A DNA stretch of 64,000 nt, taken from assembly GCA_934045075.1 (NCBI GenBank), contig OW203724.1, positions 11,891,473-11,955,472 of the forward strand, written 5' to 3'. The stretch is from Yponomeuta sedellus (lineage: Eukaryota > Arthropoda > Insecta > Lepidoptera > Yponomeutidae). The translations under genes were made by a program, and so were the position numbers. How positions within the stretch are numbered: the stretch's first letter is position 1; each line of letters starts with the position of its first letter. Positions 1 through 11,522 of this stretch are shown in pieces. Below the pieces are notes generated by a model. That model did no database searches. It was not told the DNA's origin and saw only the letters and a program-made list of their open reading frames with translations.

Positions 1-640
1 ATGGAACAATCGTACTAATAGATAAAAACCTCTAATGACGACTTAGGCTTCGTTACGAAAATATAGGTTTTTTTTTACTTTGTGTGGTTTGAAAGCAAGA
101 ATGTTGTTTGAAATCGATAGTCGAAATCGAAAAATGAACGTGTCTGAACAACGGCCATCGTTATGATTGTGTCTGAAGAACGGCAATCATAACGAATAAC
201 GTAGTTATTCGTTATCTTGCGTTTTTAAAAATAAATTTTGTAAAAATATCTTGACACATTCTACGATGTGTTAAAATTTTGAATAACAATTTCTCAATAC
301 AATATTGTTTATAAAATAGACGGTATTTATAATAATGACGTATAACTTAATCCAGGCTTTCAAACTAACTAGGTTTCTGCGTATAGTGTGAGTACAACGC
401 AGGGGTCAGCCACCGCCAGTCTCAACCATAGAGGGAGATAGGCGCCCCGGCCACCACGCCACCATTCGCATGGGCTTTTGGCAACCGTGTGTGATGAAAT
501 TCTTGTGTTATCAGTAATAAGAATATACTAGATATTCTTACATAGCCTCTTTACATTTAAGAAAACACTTAATATTAGTGATGTTAAATAATTATGTAAT
601 AACTATGATTAACTCAATAGGGTTACGAAGCCGATCTGGG
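1..640. other. Anonymous AT-rich stretch
   Basis: No gene seen. It holds a perfect short palindrome at 196-214 (CGAATAAC, 3-base loop, GTTATTCG), which follows two related ATCGTTATGATTG / AATCATAACG strings. The 14-mer GGGTTACGAAGCCG is repeated at 620-633 and 639-652. A short GC-richer patch at 400-480 is not recognised. Confidence 0.5.
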
Positions 641-1019
641 GTTACGAAGCCGGTCTTGGTCTCAATTGTGCATGCCTAACATGAGAAAGTTGTGCACCTA
701 GAAAAGGCTGAGAAATGCCATCTACCACGCTCAATGACGACGGAGCTTCAAGAAGGTAGAACCGGCAAGTCCAATCATCCACGTCCCCGTCACATTCCCC
801 GGGAAACGCCCAGGTCATCAAACATAGCGGTCGTCTATCTAACACTAAAGCTAACTCTGGTAGCAGACGGATGAGGGGCATAAGGCGAGATTCTGGCGCC
901 TTCACTGGATTTTTTTTGTCACAGCTAGGTCAGAGACTTGCGCGGTCGGGCACCATGGTGGCAACTCCACCAATCACCTAGGGCTGAAAGGCTAATCACC
1001 TATCAGCTCTGAATATCAC

Positions 1020-3140
1020 TAGATTACCGAAACTGACACAAACAAGAAGGAACGGACCGATTTTAAACCGACGACTTTTGGCTTTAGACAATGGACTAAG
1101 ATTGGCTTTTGTGATGTAAGAACTGAACTAGATAGTGTAGGAAAAACCGAACAGGCTTGTGCTGTGTTGGAACAGTACAAACTTTAAATACTCGTTTTGA
1201 AGGAAAAAGAACGGCTATAGGAGAAACAATGATCTTCTCCAGACGCCCTGAATTGCCCTGCGCATCCAAATTTCGGCGTAAACTGCACGACAGATTAGCT
1301 GAGGCAAAGCTCGAAGAGTCAGTCTCTATAAATGCGCATCGGAATGCACTAAAAAAGTGCAACATAGCTGCAAAAGAGGCACTTGGGCATAAACGAGCCA
1401 ACGGAGCTTGACGGAAATCACCGCAGGTAAACTGCTGAAGCGAAAAAAACTGGCCAACGTAACCCTAACAACCCGTCAATCTCCTGAAGCGCTTTCAATT
1501 TACAATGCACACTACAGATAGGTAAACAGAGCTATCCGAAATGATTTTAGGAACTGGAAAATGCTCTGGCAGCCGAAGGGAAAACAGCAGCTAATCTCCG
1601 ACAGCTATACTGTATCACAAAAAAACTGTACAATAAATATCCTACATGTATACAGTCCGTCAAAACATAGATGGATAGCTACTAGTCACAGAACAGCTAG
1701 AGAGATGGCGCGAGCATTTCCACGAAATCCTCAACAGACCCTGTACTAGCAGCGAGTACTTAGAAAACTTGCGGCTTTCCCATGAGCATTATTGATGGCA
1801 TCATTTCCGAGGCGTGAACTATTGGAAAAATCAAAGCAGTCAAAGAGCTTAAAAACCATTAATCACCTAGACCCGACTATTGTCGGGTCTAGCCAGCTAA
1901 ACTCCTTAAAGCTGACTCCAAGACGGCCACACAAGTTTGCACCCACTATTGATTAATGTATGGCAATCAGAACACACGCCGGATGACTGGAAAGAGGGCC
2001 TCCTCATCAAACTACCTAAAAAGGGAAACTGAGCTGACTGTAACAACTGGCGAGGAACAACCCTTCTCAGTACAATAAGTAATGTGTTATCGAAGATCAT
2101 AACTCTACCGGATCCACACCGGATCAATAGCGATAGAGGACACCATCCAAAGTGAGCAGGCTGGATTCCGTAGACGTGCATCGTGCGTTGACTAGATAAA
2201 CTCCCTCCAAATTATTGTTGAAGAGTCAGTTGAATGGAGGAAGATCTTGTTTATAACTTTTGTCGACTTCGAGAAAGCGTTCGACAGTATCATATGCAGT
2301 TTATCTGGAATGCCTTGCTTCATAAAACAGTGCCTGACAAAATTATTAACATCATCAAGGATGCGCATAATGGGTTTAGCTGCAAAGTAGTCCACAATGG
2401 CAAAGTCACCGCACCTTTCGAGGTGAAAACGGGGGTCAGACAAGCTGACTGTTGTTCCCACTAATATTTATAGCGGTTATGAATGCAGTGATGCTGAAAG
2501 TTACCCACGGTGAAATGAGAGGGATCCCGTGGACAACATCATCACCTTTGGAAGATCTGGACTTTGTGAACGACCTGTGCTTACTAAGCGAGTCTCTCCA
2601 CAATATCTAAACAAAACTGAATGACCTGCAAGAGAACGCAAAGATGGCTAGGCTAAAATTCAGCAAGAAAAAACCGAAGAGATGCGAATTTGTTGTGATG
2701 ATACCACCCCGTTGTTGCTGGCAGCCCAAGCAGTTACTAGAACTCTCGAGTTCTGTTACCTGGGCAGCGTGATCACACCGCATGGAGGGACTGAGCAGAA
2801 AGCTAGAGGAGCCTTTGCCCAACTAGGACATCTGGAAAAACCCCAGCATATCCAGAACCACAAAGATCCACCTATTTAACGCCAACAGGAAAACGGCTCT
2901 TCTGTACGGCTGCGAAACCTGAAAGGTCACAAGAGTGGTGTCACAAGATCCATGTTTTCCTCAAAACTGCCTGAGAAGAATCTTATGAAGACACTGGCAC
3001 AACTCCATCCCAAATGCAGAACTGTGGCATATTACAAATCAATAACCCGTAGCCCAAGACATCTGGTAACTCAAATGGTGTTGGCTAGAGACGTTCCAGA
3101 CGTGGAAGAGGTCCGAAAGAAGAAGAAGAGTGAGTAACTC
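1020..3140 (+). pseudogene. Decayed non-LTR retrotransposon (LINE) reverse-transcriptase ORF
   Basis: Remains of a LINE pol protein that copied its RNA into DNA at the target site. Piecing frames together, I read in order: a linker region (about 1250-1800); DWKEGLLIKLPKKGN and CNNWRGTTLLSTISNVLSKI (about 1988-2100); AGFRRRASCVD (about 2158); the RT core FVDFEKAFDSI (about 2258-2295); FEVKTGVRQ followed by a damaged Gly-Cys step (2417-2450); LEDLDFVNDLCLLSES (about 2546-2595), where the catalytic DD pair reads ND; FCYLGSVITPHGGTEQ (about 2750); LLYGCET (about 2900) and WHNSIPNAELWHIT (about 2995-3040). The order matches the long RT and C-terminal region of RTE/CR1-like LINEs. Several frameshifts and stops, plus loss of the first catalytic Asp, make it non-functional. 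No endonuclease domain is visible; 640-1020 may be more of its 5' part but has no recognisable protein. Clade not determined. Confidence 0.85.
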
Positions 3141-3380
3141 GTTGTAGCATTGGATTACTGCTAAGGGTACATGGGTTTCACAAACGTCTTTTATTAGTGG
3201 TAGTACACGTCACATCGTATAAACGTCTTAATACATCCAATAGTATTTGGCGATAAAGTTTTAGGTACCTATTTCCTCATACTTACTGTACCATCCTAAA
3301 TTACCACCACATTTAATAAACACAGATATCCACATAAAACTAAAATCTGAACCGGGAAAAATTATTGAAAGTAACTTATA

Positions 3381-3596
3381 TTAAAAACCTATTTAGAGGC
3401 TAAAAATTCCACCCATGCCGGGATTCGAACCCGCGACCTCTGGCTATCCGTGCCAGCGCTCTTTTCAACTGAGCTAAGGGCAACTCACCGGCATCAGTGA
3501 AATTTTGAACCTCTTTACAGTATTCTCTGTATTACTTACAAATACGTTTTTAAAATTGTCCTTAGCACGGGTTAGTGCATTAAAAAAAAAGAATAT
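3381..3596 (-). repeat. Family T repeat copy T1 (tRNA-like body minus, tail plus)
   Basis: The minus strand carries a tRNA-like sequence: A box TTAGCTCAGTTG, B box GGGTTCGAATCCC and near-paired acceptor ends GCCC/GGGT. It is followed in inverted order by a plus-strand tail (TTGTCCTTAGCACGGGTTAG then an A-rich run, about 3555-3590). Short possible target repeats AGTAAC lie at 3370 and 3597. The D and T arms resemble tRNA-Lys, but the sequence recurs many times here, so it is a repeat and not a working tRNA gene. Confidence 0.8.
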
Positions 3597-3599
3597 AGT

Positions 3600-4720
3600 A
3601 ACATACACAACAAAAGCTTTTTGGTTACTTTTTTATTTTGTATTTTGTTTGTTTTCTGTGTTAGTGTTATTTACTTAAATCACAAATGTATTGGCACGGA
3701 ACTTTCTATGCGCAAGTTCGACTTTTTTTCAAACATAACTGATTACTTTGTCCTGTTCTGAAAAACTGCTCGTTGGGAGAAACTTGTTATAGCACAAAAA
3801 TTTGATTTTCCATTCAGTGTTGGATACTCAGATTAATGAGTACAATTATAGTCTGAGGTTACATATTTAAGGGCAGGAATAGGTGCTCTGAGCATGCGCG
3901 GTAGTATCCTTGACTTCGCACAATTTTCAGTAGCATTGTCAATAGCGAAAACAGCTTGTACAATATTGTTTATTTTTGCGCTATCCAATGTTAATATTAA
4001 AACAACAAGTTATATTATGAAATAATGTCAATAACATTCTTTTCAATTAAGGATGGTAAATAAGTCGGTAAATTCTTATCAGCATGCCATGCCTATTTTT
4101 GAGGCTCAATACCAACCTTGATTAAGAATACTTACTAACTGATAGGTAAAACATTGAGTAATTGCTACAGAAATTGTATAAAAATAAAGAGCAATAAGTA
4201 GGCAAACGCTGCCCGTGAGGTTGCACGTCTAACGTCGAAAATCAATAACCAATCTCACCGTTTCTGTTTCCCAAACTGGCAACTGGACGATAACACTTAT
4301 ATCACTGTAGGGAATTGTTGTTTACATCACTGTATTGTTAAAAACACCTTTTCCTCGTCACATGAGGATATGGTAACGCGAAGTTAAGCGCTAGCACGGT
4401 CGTAAGCGACTGAAGCGGCGCTCCGGCTGTCTCATACATACGTACGCCCCAGTTCCAAGGCTCCGGCACTACATATTCAATACAGACGCTTAACTCGGCA
4501 TCTACTAGTCAACCTCTACTTAACGCAGGTGCCGTTGGCGGTGAGAAATATAGCTATTTAACAAACATAGGGAAAGAATTGATGTGAAAGACAAACTGGA
4601 GAGCAAAAATAAAATAAAAAAATATTAAAAACACACTTTTTTTTGGTTTAGAACTAAATAAATATGTTCTGCACAGAATACTGATATATATATATAGATA
4701 TACATTTAGATGCCGACTGT
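3600..4720. other. Anonymous AT-rich stretch
   Basis: I see no coding region or recognisable repeat. A moderately GC-rich stretch at 4370-4540 has scattered CpG but no motif I can name. Confidence 0.4.
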
Positions 4721-4826
4721 CACGAGTTTGCCACGTTAGTCCTTTTAGGGACAGGTGATGTTCTGGTCTGCGGTTTCTGGCATTTTATCGAGATCACAAC
4801 GTTTGTTTTTTTAGACTTTTTTTGAA

Positions 4827-4895
4827 TCAGTTCCCAAACCACCCTTTGGATATAGATCGTTGCCAGTAGGTATCCTCCAGCATCTCCAGTATGCG
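4827..4895 (-). CDS. Possible terminal coding exon (unidentified protein)
   Basis: On the minus strand a pyrimidine-rich tract and TTTGCAG (4896-4902) form a good 3' splice acceptor. The downstream frame reads RILEMLEDTYWQRSISKGWF then GN and a TGA stop at 4829-4827. The composition (W, Y, W, F near a C terminus) looks protein-like. A second frame from the same acceptor stays open longer, to a stop near 4720, so the frame is not settled. I do not recognise the protein and see no upstream exon or clear poly(A) signal. It could be chance; it is the only splice-site-plus-ORF combination in the first 25 kb that drew attention. Confidence 0.2.
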   Translation of the reverse strand, partial: RILEMLEDTYWQRSISKGWFGN

Positions 4896-4927
4896 CTGCA
4901 AACATAAAAAAAATGTTAATAAACGCT

Positions 4928-5092
4928 AGGGGCCTGTTTCAAGAAACTACAATTCATAGTTTATTCTGACAATCGATGTACCTACATTGCTTAGCCGTAT
5001 CTTCTTGTTGATCTGCAGATTAATAAAATTTGTAACAGACGTCGATTGTCAGAGTAAATGATGAATTTTAGTTCTACGAAACAAGCCCCTTG
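4928..5092. mobile_element. Small foldback MITE
   Basis: Imperfect inverted repeats of about 47 bp face each other: AGGGGCCTGTTTC...GACAATCGATG on the left, and the reverse complement of GTCGATTGTCAGAGTAAATG...GAAACAAGCCCCT on the right. About 65 bp lies between them. No ORF. Non-autonomous DNA transposon inferred. Confidence 0.7.
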
Positions 5093-5218
5093 GAGTTTAG
5101 CTAATGACGTAGTGTTTTTACCAACTACGTTTGACACTCGTACTGCTCGTACAGTACATTTATAACTATTTTTACGTTAGAACTTCGTCGAAACGCGCCG
5201 CCGCGTCAGTTTGACTGC

Positions 5219-5300
5219 TTCGCCTCGTTAGTCTAGAGGTATCACGTTTAATTATCATGCCGGAGGTTGTGGGTTCCATTCCACTAGGAGTCCGTCAAGT
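5219..5300 (+). repeat. Family E SINE head (E1)
   Basis: tRNA-like text with an A-box region GTTAGTCTAGAGGTATCACG and a B-box region GTGGGTTCCATTCC, matching the heads of the copies at 34291 and 51596. The usual 3' part is missing. Confidence 0.55.
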
Positions 5301-5329
5301 TCTATAAAATTATTTGGCCTTTGCATCTG

Positions 5330-5475
5330 CGTAATGAGATGATTTACCCAGCGGCCATTGTTTTAGATGGAGTAGGCTTGCCCAGCACCTATACCATGCC
5401 CACAGGAAAGAAAAGTCAATACGTGCGGAGCCATCCAAGCCGCGGGTTTCCTCACGATGTTGCCCTTCTAGCGTG
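5330..5475 (-). repeat. Family G SINE fragment (G3)
   Basis: Shares GGCTTGCCCAGCACCTATAC, CAATACGTGCGGAG and AAGCCGCGGGTTTCCT with the fuller copy at 37160-37455, in the same orientation. The tRNA-like head is absent. Confidence 0.65.
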
Positions 5476-5529
5476 TGATATTGATTTTGCCTTACCTAGT
5501 AGAAAAACTATTTCAGATAGTAGATATTG

Positions 5530-5693
5530 TTTGTAGATGATACTTTTCTAATTCTTAAGAGAGGATTAGGTAATTTTGACGATAAGCAATGTTCTATCAA
5601 CAGTTTACAAATTGGTTCGCGGTGAACAATCTGATATTAAATTCAAAAAAGACAAAATGCGTGAAGTTCTCATTGCCTAACCAATTTCAATGT
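5530..5693 (+). pseudogene. LINE reverse-transcriptase fragment (second LINE type)
   Basis: Two adjacent frames spell the RT active-site region: FVDDTFLILKRG from 5530, where V-DD is the catalytic box, then after a frameshift QQFTNWFAVNNLILNSKKTK followed by CVKFSLPN (to about 5680). The WF-x-NNL-LN-KKTK string is typical of Jockey/CR1-like LINEs. It differs from the element at 1-3 kb. It is a short island with no flanking RT domains, so a dead remnant. Confidence 0.7.
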
Positions 5694-5963
5694 TAAAACA
5701 TTTTGACACTTCAAATATTTTGTATCCAAAAATTAGTGTTGTGAACAGATCACAATTTTTAAGTACCGGTATTTACAAGACAAACGGTTTTTAGGTAGTA
5801 CTTTTAGGTTGATTGTTTTAATCTAAAAGTTTTATTAAATTTATGAGTTTTATTTATATAAGATTTATTACTTAAGTGGTAGGGAACCGCTAAGGGAGTT
5901 TCAAAGACATGGAAATTCTTACACTGGCCTGCCAATATAATATATTGATAAATGTAATGTAAG

Positions 5964-6245
5964 CGGCGTTAGCCTAGTGGGTAGAACAATGGACTTAGAA
6001 GCGAGAGACCCAGGTTCGATTCTCAGTACGGGCATGTACCAATTGCTCTGTTTTCGAAGTTATGTATATTTGTGAAATTATCTGCAATACCACTCGTTAA
6101 CGGTAAGAAAAAGATAGTTAGGTAACCTGAGTATCTGAGGCGTTGAAATACCACGAGCACACGTGGTAATTTATCCAATACTCTCTCTTTCTGAGAGATG
6201 CCCTGTGCCCTGCAGTGGGATGTATGTAAGCTACATAAAAAAAGA
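5964..6245 (+). repeat. Family D SINE (D1)
   Basis: tRNA-like head (TTAGCCTAGTGGGTAGAACA, then CCCAGGTTCGATTCTC) followed by a D-type 3' part with CTCTCTTTCTGAGAGATGCC and CCCTGCAGTGGGATGTATG. The head is the same as in family G while the tail differs. Confidence 0.75.
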
Positions 6246-6385
6246 CGAGGCTGTGAACGAGATAAATCCTTGGTAATTAACTAATTCCATTGCGATCTTA
6301 TTGTTATTTAATTATTAAGATATACAATGTACTTAATTTTTGTTAGTGTATCGGGTGTGATTGCGTAGTAATAACTATTATGACA

Positions 6386-6636
6386 GGTGTCGGGGCTGTA
6401 AGTGATGCAATCTACTTCGGCCAGATGTCGCTGCCTGTACGTAATACAGAGAATAGTGTAAAGAGGTTCGAAATTTCACTGATGCCGGTGAGTCGCCCAT
6501 TAGCTTAGTTGGAAAGAGCGCTGGCACGGATAGCCAGAGGTTGCGGGTTCGAATCCCGGCATGAATGGAATTTTTAGCCTCTAAATAGGTTTTTAAAATT
6601 GTCCTTAGCACGTGTTAGTGCATTAAAAATAAAAAT
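6386..6636 (+). repeat. Family T repeat copy T2
   Basis: Body with GGGGCTGTAAGTGATGCAA and CAGATGTCGCTGCCTGTACG, a central tRNA-Lys-like stretch (TTAGCTTAGTTGG; GGGTTCGAATCCCGG), then AGCCTCTAAATAGGTTTTTA and the tail TTGTCCTTAGCACGTGTTAG with an A-rich end. A possible degenerate target repeat is TATTATGACA before and TATTATCACA after. Confidence 0.8.
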
Positions 6637-6639
6637 ATT

Positions 6640-7262
6640 ATTATCACACATTTTATAAGTAACATGAACTCAATCTGCAGGTTTCCTAAAGGTCATTCGC
6701 ATGGTAGCCGGGTCACCTATTTCGCTCTAAAATGGTTGAGACTAGTGATGGCTAACTCCTGCGTAGTACTTGTGAACGAGTGCTATTTTTGTGTCTGCCC
6801 TCAGCATTTATATTTTATTACTTTTTTGTAAGAAAACTAACTAACGATTCGACTTTTAAAATTATTGATAGCAATCAAGGAATCTTATCACACGTGGAGC
6901 TTTCGTCAATATGATTTCCAGTCCTCCTGTCAGGTGACACCCGTGAAATATTTTGACACTTTTTGGGGGGAAACAAAGACAAACTCACAAAAGTATGCTA
7001 TGCAAACATATTTATAAAAAGTAGATTCCACTAAAATGCTTGTAAGACGGAGTTAGAGTCGGTTTATAACGAAAAACCTCACCATAAACCGGATTTAACA
7101 CCGTCTTAAAAGTGTTTTTGTGGATTAGATTTTTTGTAAATAAGACTGATGATTTTCCCGACTGCTGAGCACTAACAACGCACTAAGCCGGAGGGATCCA
7201 AATTTAAAATTCCAAGGTACCTAGGTTGTTACTGTCTGCTCGTAGTTAATGCTCAGTTGTGT
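6640..7262. other. Anonymous AT-rich stretch
   Basis: No gene or known repeat seen. Confidence 0.4.
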
Positions 7263-8189
7263 ATATGTCACCAGAAAATAACAAGATCCGCTAGTTTATA
7301 AATTTCCTAGGAAAATTATAAACTTTCGTAGGATTGTAAACGAGAGAAATATTGTATTATCTTACGCCCACATTTTCGCAAATTGATAAACTTACCAAAT
7401 TCAAGCGTAAAATAATAAGTAAGCCTTAACGAAATGCCACCTGCGCTCTGATTGGTTCAATAAGTCACGTGTTCCTGCTCCATCTAGAAATATTGTTGAT
7501 GAAGTGAAATTTACCACAGAGCTACGAAAGTTTTATAGTGGTCATGACCAAAATAGTATGAAGTCGATTAAAAAAGGCGAAAATTAAAAAAGTCGTTAAA
7601 ATGATCTAAGACTATAATAAAGCTAAAGCTTTGGGACGTCGCAATGTTGCGAACCAAAATTAAGGTCGAAGTTTGAACTTCGGGTGTTAGGCTTTTTTTT
7701 AATTTAAGAGGAAGAAAAAAAATGGGTCCAGAAGAACAAAATCATTCATACAGCAAGATTTTGAGGTTAGGTTTACAGAAAATTCAACAATAATTTTCTC
7801 GAAAACTAAGCATCTCCGGCAAGAATGGATTGCAGGTAGGTAATTGAAACTGATCAATTTATACTAGTTTGGCAAGTTTGATCGTACCTAAGTCTATGGA
7901 CACAAGCATTGCCACTGTCGACATCAAGCAATCAGAGAGCAGTGTGTTATTTTCCGTATTTTATAAAAGCGTAAAATAAAAAGCTCTTCTGTGATTGGTC
8001 GAACTGTTTAGAATCTTACGAATGGATATCCGTTAGTTTATAAATTAACCACGAGACTTCGCAAATTAATAAATTTGCGAAAATGTGGGCGTAAAATAAT
8101 ATTTATCTCTCGTTTACAATCCTACGAAAGTTTATAAATTTCCTAGGTAATTTATAAACTTGCGGATCTTGTTATCTTCCGGCGACATA
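7263..8189. mobile_element. Foldback element, about 0.93 kb
   Basis: Long terminal inverted repeats of about 170 bp: the left arm begins TATGTCACCAGAAAATAACA and the right arm ends with the complement of TATGTCGCCGGAAGATAACA. Both arms contain TTTATAAATTTCCTAGG, TAGGATTGTAAACGAGAGA and CGCCCACATTTTCGCAAAT. The interior (7440-8000) has no ORF but holds two more inverted pieces around TCTGATTGGTTC / GTGATTGGTCGAAC. Non-autonomous DNA transposon inferred. Confidence 0.8.
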
Positions 8190-8955
8190 CCTATATACCA
8201 AAAAAATCTACAAAGTCCTCACCAAAGTACCTATTTTTGAAATTTTTAAGCTATAGTCTGTTATAATTGTTGTAAAAGCGAGTTTATTAGATGTTGGGTA
8301 TCTTCCGACAAATTTTACAGAACTCTTGTAAGTTTGAAGTGTACCTACCTAATAACTTTGTGTTAGACATTTATGTACTCCCAGCTTTTACAGTCACATT
8401 CACGACCTCGGATTGGTTTTGCATCTCGATTGACGATCAGAACTGGTTTTGACCTCATTACATACGTATTCCGTGTTAATAGGTCAAAGTGACTAATTTG
8501 AATCTGTAAACAACGTGTTTAGTTTAGACGGGAACAATTTTATTTCAAAAAATAAGAAGAAATTTAAATAGTTATAAAAATTATAAAAATAAAATAAAAG
8601 AAGTTTTTTCGTTTTTGTATTACAACGAAAAAATCGTACCCAAAATTATTTTTTTTAAAGAATCAATACAGTTTCGACCAGCTGACCATTATATGAATTA
8701 CACAAATTATCGAACGAGTATACAATATGCTATATTTGTTAACAGTCAGGTGTTCCAAATGTTCGCTGGTATAGCAATCATTGTGCATGAACATTTTTAC
8801 AAACGGAAAACGGTTGCACTACATACGTCGCGTCTGGGCAGTATTTTGGTGGCAAACTTCTCTTTCAATTCTCTCTTACGCCCCACTTAGACAAACAAAG
8901 AAAAGGTGCGAAGCCGGTGCTGGAAGCGGTTTATTGGAATAATTTTTTTATCTTG
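8190..8955. other. Anonymous AT-rich stretch
   Basis: A 91-codon open stretch at 8615-8890 has no recognisable motif and is treated as chance. Nothing else seen. Confidence 0.4.
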
Positions 8956-8959
8956 ACCT

Positions 8960-9720
8960 CTTGCTCCCCCTGCAGGAAGAGCCTCTTCCTGCCCTGTATC
9001 AAATTTTTTTAAAACCACCCTGTCTATGTCAACCCCCGCTAGTGATAACAAGAACTGCTAATGACCGCCAATTGTATAACATTACTTAGATTTAAGAATC
9101 ATGGTTGTAATATTTTTCTGGTTGTGCAATAAAGTGTTCTCTATTTATCTATCTAATGCCATCTGACGTTAAACTCAATAAGCGTAAAGCATCATGAGAA
9201 ACTATTTTCACCAAAGTTTTGTAGCGGTTCTACGCTGAAAAACTTTGGTGAATAGTTTGTTAGAATGCCTTACGCTTATATTAGATAGAGGGCAGTAAGA
9301 GCATCTACCTGCTTTTATATTAGCAGGTAGATCCCCTTCCTGCCCTATATCTAATTGTAAAAAAAACACCTTTTATATGTTAAACCCCACTACTGTTAAA
9401 AAAACTGCTAATGCCATCTGACGTTAAACTCAATAAGCGTAAAGCATCATGACAAGCTATTTTCACCAAAGTTTTTCAGCGTAGAACTGCTGAAAAACTT
9501 TCGTGAAAATAGTTAGTCAACAGGTAGGCAGAAAGTATATAAGTAGTCAGGAAGCTTTACGCTTATACTGTACACAGGCATCTACCTGCTATTATATTAG
9601 CAAGTCTCTAATTGTACAAAATCTAGTGATAAAAAACTGCTAACGCCATCTGACGTTAAACTCAATAAGCGTAAAGCATCCTGAAACCTATTTCCACTAA
9701 AGTTTTTCAGTGTAGAACCA
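8960..9720. repeat. Tandem array of hairpin-forming units
   Basis: The block TAATGCCATCTGACGTTAAA recurs at 9154 and 9409, and with one change at 9641 (spacings 255 and 232). A partial earlier unit (TTCCTGCCCT...AACTGCTAATG) lies at 8985-9062. Each unit folds back on itself: TAAGCGTAAAGCATCATGA and TTCACCAAAGTTTT pair with AAAACTTTGGTGAA and CCTTACGCTTA. The section 9064-9150 looks like an unrelated insertion ending in TGCAATAAAGTGTTCT. Confidence 0.7.
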
Positions 9721-11045
9721 CGTAGCGCAGAGCCTACATTGGATTGATTGTTTTCACTTTGACCCTATAGATGGCGCTGCAGGGTAAATCAGTCGGTGGA
9801 TGTATACTGTGAGAACCCTTGTTTTAGAAGTATTCAGATTGAGCATGTACCGTACACAGGCCATCAACCTTTACAGACATGCATTGTACTCTTGGTTAAA
9901 TTGTTCTGAGCTTTATCTGTTGAAATAAAGCAAAACCGAAAAACCCCGTGATTAATTTTTAAGTATTGATTGAAAAAAACTTAAGTAGGTAAGTAAACGT
10001 GGTTAACCGTTTGTTTTACAAAATATGGTCGCATTGACACACAACATCGGATCTCGTAAGAACTTTGTCTCTTTCAGCTTGGGAAATATCCAACTTTATA
10101 AATATTAAAGAAAAGGATTGCCATTATAAGAATTACTTATGTGCAATAAACCCATTAGTAATAATAATAGAAGGAGGTTGCTAGCAAGAGCAAGTAAGTC
10201 CTTGCTTTCGTAACACTAATATTGCAGTATGTTTCAATTGCTCACATTATTCTGAACCCGTGCAAACAATGCCACGTAATATCTATCTCCCTTTGGAACA
10301 TCAAATTGAACTCATCCGTTATATTTGTTGTCAAAATGGCAGCAATTTATTTATCCTTTGTGTTCTGTACGACACTGAATTGCCTAATCTATCGAAAACA
10401 ATTTAGTCACAGCAACAAAGGTTCGACGCAAATGATTTCGTTGTAGAGACAATTTGATTCGTTTGATTTAATCGCTTCCATTCATAGTAGATACTTTACC
10501 GCTCAAACTAAATTCTGCAAAACAATGAAAGTAGATTAAACGTTAAACACAAACAAAAGTATTTACCCAAGTAGTAGGTATCACTATTGAGTGTTCGCTT
10601 GTGTATTTTATCTATTTATTTTCTCTTGGAGCGCACACGAATAGATATTACATTTTAATGAACTCGCTTTTTATATAAGTGAACCCGAAGAATAATCGCT
10701 TTTATCTTTTCTGTTGGAAATTCCTCGAATAGGGTATTTATTTCACATTTAGGCGACGCATCATAAATCAGCACGGCTTGAAAATAGGACTCTCGGGAGA
10801 GTATACTTTTTGCCCAATTTGTTTCAAATAAGACCATAATTCAAGGATTTAGGGTGAAGATTAACCAAAATCCTGCTTTCGTGGTAGTAGGCAAAATTAA
10901 ATTTGGATTCTTAGCTGGTATTAGTAACTTTAGAGCAGGAATTAAGTTGATTAACGTCTCAAACAAGATAGCTGTGTGAGGCACAGATGTCGTATCACAA
11001 CTTGTACACTGACTTTAGAGCTGAGTGAAAGTTTCAACTAAGTAC
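9721..11045. other. Anonymous AT-rich stretch
   Basis: Contains AGATGGCGCTG near 9770, a string common in insect repeats. Open stretches at 10222-10446 and 10655-10837 show no motifs. Nothing I can name. Confidence 0.4.
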
Positions 11046-11048
11046 TAA

Positions 11049-11179
11049 GGGCCAGTTTCTGAATTGAGAATTTCGCTAAGTAAATAGTTACCTGTAGTAC
11101 TGTCTCTTCGAATTTGTCAGAAAAGAACGTGACAGATTAAGTATTTACTTAGTGAAATTTTCAGTTCAGAAATCGGCCC
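11049..11179. mobile_element. Small foldback MITE
   Basis: Arms of about 45 bp: GGGCCAGTTTCTGAATTGAG on the left pairs with TCAGTTCAGAAATCGGCCC on the right, and CGCTAAGTAAATA with TATTTACTTAGTG inside. Total about 131 bp, no ORF. Confidence 0.75.
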
Positions 11180-11454
11180 GTAGGTAGCCTCCTGTTGGTT
11201 TGCAGTACTAATTAGTATTAAGCGCGCCATAGGCTATTTGACAGGTTTCTAAAAACCAACTCAGATTTTTCGTTGGTGTTTAATAAGTGCTTAGAAAGTG
11301 ATAATTTTTCAATCTTTGATCTTTGTACAAGTTTTGGTTGATGGTACCTATGACAGAGTTTATCGAGTGTGAATATTCTATTTATATAAGTATCTATGTT
11401 AACATGTAGGCACTCTTCTTTGCCTGATTACAATTTTTTACCAAAGAAACTACA

Positions 11455-11522
11455 CCTGAAAGTAAATGGTATAGGAGAAGTGCGATACCATTTACCTGAA
11501 AGTAAATGGTATAGGAGAAGTG
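11455..11522. repeat. Short tandem duplication with inverted pairing
   Basis: A 28-bp string beginning CCTGAAAGTAAATGGTATAG occurs at 11455 and 11495 (period 40). ATACCATTTAC and GTAAATGGTAT at 11486-11513 also form a hairpin across the junction. Confidence 0.7.

Noticed and set aside
3381..3596. tRNA-Lys gene calls at the family T copies (also 6386, 38358, 55332, 55690, 61740)
   Set aside because: The same tRNA-like text recurs with identical flanks, damaged anticodon loop (no U before the anticodon) and acceptor mismatches; these are repeats.
4682..4695. TA run as a TATA box
   Set aside because: Simple repeat in AT-rich DNA; no downstream gene start.
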